Shown here: in pieces, positions 62,023-64,000 of the stretch
How positions within the stretch are numbered: the stretch's first letter is position 1
Layout of the letters: each line of letters starts with the position of its first letter
NCBI RefSeq assembly: GCF_014191605.1
Contig: NZ_JACHWU010000009.1
Location: 1 to 64,000, forward strand
Reading direction: 5' to 3'
DNA length: 64,000 bases
Source: Prauserella isguenensis
Lineage (GTDB): Bacteria > Actinomycetota > Actinomycetes > Mycobacteriales > Pseudonocardiaceae
Position numbers and translations under genes: made by a program
The notes under the pieces: model-generated
Seen by the model: the letters and a program-made list of their open reading frames with translations, nothing else
What the model was told of the DNA's origin: nothing
The model's database searches: none

Positions 62023-63057
62023 TCAGTTCCTTCCCGACTCGATGACCGAGAGGAGCTGTGCGACCTCCGGGTACTGCGCGGCGTATCGGTCGACGACAGG
62101 CCGGGTGGCCTTCCGGAAGGCCTCGGTGTCGACGTCGGTGACGAACCGGACGCCCATCTCCTTCGCCTCGGCGACCGACTCCTCGATGCGCTTCGCCCAC
62201 GCGACCTTCTGCCGCTCGGTCGAGGCACGGGCGGCCTCGGAGAGCAGTTTCGCGTCGGCCGGGGAAAGCCGGTCCCACGTCTCGGTGCCGATCACGAGCA
62301 TGTCCGGGATCCAGGTGTGCTCGGTCATCGAGAACACTTTGGACACCTCGCCGTGCGCGCTGTCGGTCAACACGGTCTCGTTGCTCTCTGCGCCGTCGAT
62401 CAGGCCGGTCTGCAGCGAGGTGTAGGTGTCGCCGAAGGCCATCACGACCGGTGCGGCTCCAAGCGCACCGACGAAATCGGTCTGGGACCGCATGTCCTGC
62501 ACGCGCAGCTTCAGCCCCCGCAGGTCCGCCGGCTTCCGCACGGGGGTGCCCCGCGTGTAGAACGACCGCGCACCGGAGCTGTAATAGGTGAGGCCGAGGA
62601 ATCCCTTGTCCGCCGTGGAACGGAAGTACTCCGCCATCTCGGGCGAGTCCATCACCTCGTGGAACTCCCGCTCGGAGTCGAACAGGTACGGCAGGCCGAA
62701 GGTGTGGTAACCGGGGTCGTAGGTCGCCAGTCCCGGCGCGCTGACCCGCGTCATGTCGACGATGCCCTCGTGGAGCTGGCCGAGCACGTCCGGTTCGTCG
62801 CCCAGCTGGCCGTTGCCGTAGATCTTCACCACGATCCGGCCGCCGCTGCGCCGCTCGACGTCCTCGGCGAACGAGGCGAGCGCCTGGGAGGTGACGTGGT
62901 CGTCGCCGAGGTTGTTCGCCAGGGTCAACACCAGCGGGTTCTGCGGTGTCGCCTCGACGCTCGTCCGTGCGCCCGACGTGGGCGCGCACGCGCCCACGGC
63001 CGCGACGAGGATCAGGGCAACGATGCCGCTGATGCCACTGATCAGTCGGTTCCTCAT
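62023..63057 (-). CDS. dctP: TRAP transporter substrate-binding lipoprotein (DctP)
   Basis: A 344-aa DctP-family receptor with lipobox VGAC (Cys about 24). The conserved carboxylate-binding arginine lies in LKLRVQDMRSQTD (about 185), and the AFGDTYTSLQTGLIDGAESNE segment is diagnostic. The arginine implies an acidic ligand such as an organic or sugar acid. GGAAGG precedes the ATG. Confidence 0.9.
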   Translation of the reverse strand: MRNRLISGISGIVALILVAAVGACAPTSGARTSVEATPQNPLVLTLANNLGDDHVTSQALASFAEDVERRSGGRIVVKIYGNGQLGDEPDVLGQLHEGIVDMTRVSAPGLATYDPGYHTFGLPYLFDSEREFHEVMDSPEMAEYFRSTADKGFLGLTYYSSGARSFYTRGTPVRKPADLRGLKLRVQDMRSQTDFVGALGAAPVVMAFGDTYTSLQTGLIDGAESNETVLTDSAHGEVSKVFSMTEHTWIPDMLVIGTETWDRLSPADAKLLSEAARASTERQKVAWAKRIEESVAEAKEMGVRFVTDVDTEAFRKATRPVVDRYAAQYPEVAQLLSVIESGRN

Positions 63058-63069
63058 GGCCTGCCTTCC

Positions 63070-64000
63070 TCACATGCCGATCATGTCGACGGGCTCGAAC
63101 GAGACGTCGACGGTGAGATCACCGCCGGGATCGGGGGTTTTGATCAGCACGGACCCGAGCCCGATGTCGTAGTGCCAGCCCATCTCGGCGGCGTCGAACC
63201 GGCCGCGGTGCAGGAACTGCGGGAGGCGCTCGCCGTCGAGGTCGACGCGGTGCGGACACCGCCCCGGCCGGACGACGTCGAACAGCAGCCTCTGGACGGA
63301 GCTGCGGTACTCGCCGCGCCGGGACAGCTGCACCTGCACCCGCTCCCCTGCGCTCATGCGGACCTCGGTCTCTCGGAACGCGCCCCGTTCGTGATCGCGG
63401 GTGAGGCCGTCGTCCTCGTACAGCGTGAACCGTCCGTCCCGGTCCGGGACACAGATCAGCCGCAGCTCCGTCACCTCGTCGCGGGTGAGGCTGTCCAGGC
63501 GGTTCTCCGCGAGCGGCACGATGCCGCCGCCGCGCAGCAGCAGCGGGATGGAGCCGAGATCGACCGGCCTGTCCACGACCCGGCCGCCCTCGTGGCGTTC
63601 CCGGGTCCAGAAGTCGTAGAACACCTCGCCCGCGGGCAGGTGCACGCTGCGGGTGTCGAGCCCCGGGTCGAGCACGTTCGCGACGAGCAGCGAGTCGCCG
63701 AGCATGAAATCCTCGAAGACCTCGTCGACGGCCGGGTCGTCCTGGAAGACGCTGACCAGCGGCTCCATGATCGGCCCGCCGGTCGCCGCGGCCCGCGCCG
63801 TGAGCGAGTACAGGTACGGGAAGAGCCGGTAGCGCAGCTTGATGGCGTCCCGGACGTAGTGCGTGTGGTCGGGGTACATCCACGGTTCGGTCACCGTGTT
63901 GTCGGAGTTGACCGAGTGGATCGACAGCCGCGGCTGGAAGACGCCGTGCTGGACCCAGCGGACCAGCAGCTCCGGATCCGGCGCGGGCCCATGGAATCCG
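63070..64000 (-). CDS. Glycoside hydrolase family 31 enzyme, C-terminal part (continues beyond the window)
   Basis: The visible 309 codons are the C-terminal part of a GH31 alpha-glycosidase. The catalytic-domain end reads GFHGPAPDPELLVRWVQHGVFQPR then SIHSVNSDNTVTEPWMYP, followed by beta domains including FTLYEDDGL (DUF5110-like). The nucleophile and acid/base residues lie upstream, outside the window. It ends 12 bases before dctP and is probably co-transcribed, linking a glycosidase to TRAP uptake. Confidence 0.85.
   Translation of the reverse strand, partial: GFHGPAPDPELLVRWVQHGVFQPRLSIHSVNSDNTVTEPWMYPDHTHYVRDAIKLRYRLFPYLYSLTARAAATGGPIMEPLVSVFQDDPAVDEVFEDFMLGDSLLVANVLDPGLDTRSVHLPAGEVFYDFWTRERHEGGRVVDRPVDLGSIPLLLRGGGIVPLAENRLDSLTRDEVTELRLICVPDRDGRFTLYEDDGLTRDHERGAFRETEVRMSAGERVQVQLSRRGEYRSSVQRLLFDVVRPGRCPHRVDLDGERLPQFLHRGRFDAAEMGWHYDIGLGSVLIKTPDPGGDLTVDVSFEPVDMIGM

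Noticed and set aside
1-64000. CRISPR array, insertion sequence or rRNA
   Set aside because: No regularly spaced repeat-spacer pattern, no intact transposase with terminal repeats and no rRNA sequence was seen. The tandem repeats found are contiguous, without spacers.

Overview
The window is high-GC actinobacterial DNA with dense, translationally coupled operons (many ATGA or GTGA stop/start overlaps). A galactan arabinofuranosyltransferase-like membrane enzyme, an IdeR-type iron box, DUF397, and Tat-exported phosphatases point to an arabinogalactan-walled actinomycete. The Pseudonocardiaceae (Saccharomonospora/Amycolatopsis relatives) are the most likely family; this is inference, since no rRNA is present.

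Left part (1-13.7 kb). A six-gene minus-strand operon encodes a complex-I/hydrogenase-4-like membrane complex (HyfG, F, E, C, B and a NuoB-like protein). It is preceded by a cysteine-free ArsR regulator. The gene order and the 114-aa regulator match the hypoxia-linked Rv0081-Rv0087 locus of Mycobacterium tuberculosis. The large subunit lacks all NiFe-ligating cysteines and no ferredoxin-type subunit is encoded. A hypothetical gene and a frameshifted acetyl-CoA synthetase follow. Next come relics of a DUF397 gene and a recombinase, then a large serine integrase whose reading frame runs through an antisense tRNA-Ala(GGC). A 50-bp att-like inverted repeat lies between them. This part may be a mobile island ending at the tRNA.

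13.8-25.2 kb. An iron-siderophore ABC transporter is split by an iron box into three minus-strand genes and a divergent binding protein. It is followed by a secreted phosphoesterase, a membrane-anchored DsbA-like protein, the HrpB helicase, a pore-less voltage-sensor protein, a dienelactone hydrolase and a small hypothetical pair.

25.3-33.2 kb. A complete histidine utilisation operon runs hutH-hutU-(M20 amidohydrolase)-hutF-hutI, divergent from an IclR regulator. The M20 enzyme sits where N-formylglutamate deformylase would be expected.

33.5-43.6 kb. PhoX phosphatase with a 26-bp tandem repeat over its stop codon, two DUF21/CBS membrane proteins, a five-gene peptide/nickel-type ABC importer, and a PPOX flavoprotein.

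43.7-49.7 kb. A choline-to-glycine-betaine locus: TetR (BetI-like), aldehyde dehydrogenase, APC permease and GMC choline dehydrogenase, closed by a strong terminator.

49.7-56.9 kb. An unrecognised three-gene membrane operon (third gene frameshifted), Pcm methyltransferase, a Tat-exported alkaline phosphatase split by one missing base, and a lone SbnB-like dehydrogenase.

56.3-64 kb. TetR and alcohol dehydrogenase around a long palindrome, an AftA-like glycosyltransferase, and a GH31-TRAP transporter operon that runs off the right edge.

Two patterns cut across the window. Three conserved genes each carry one single-base frameshift. Short tandem duplications (15-26 bp, 3-4 copies) recur in six places, two of them duplicating the last codons and stop of a gene.
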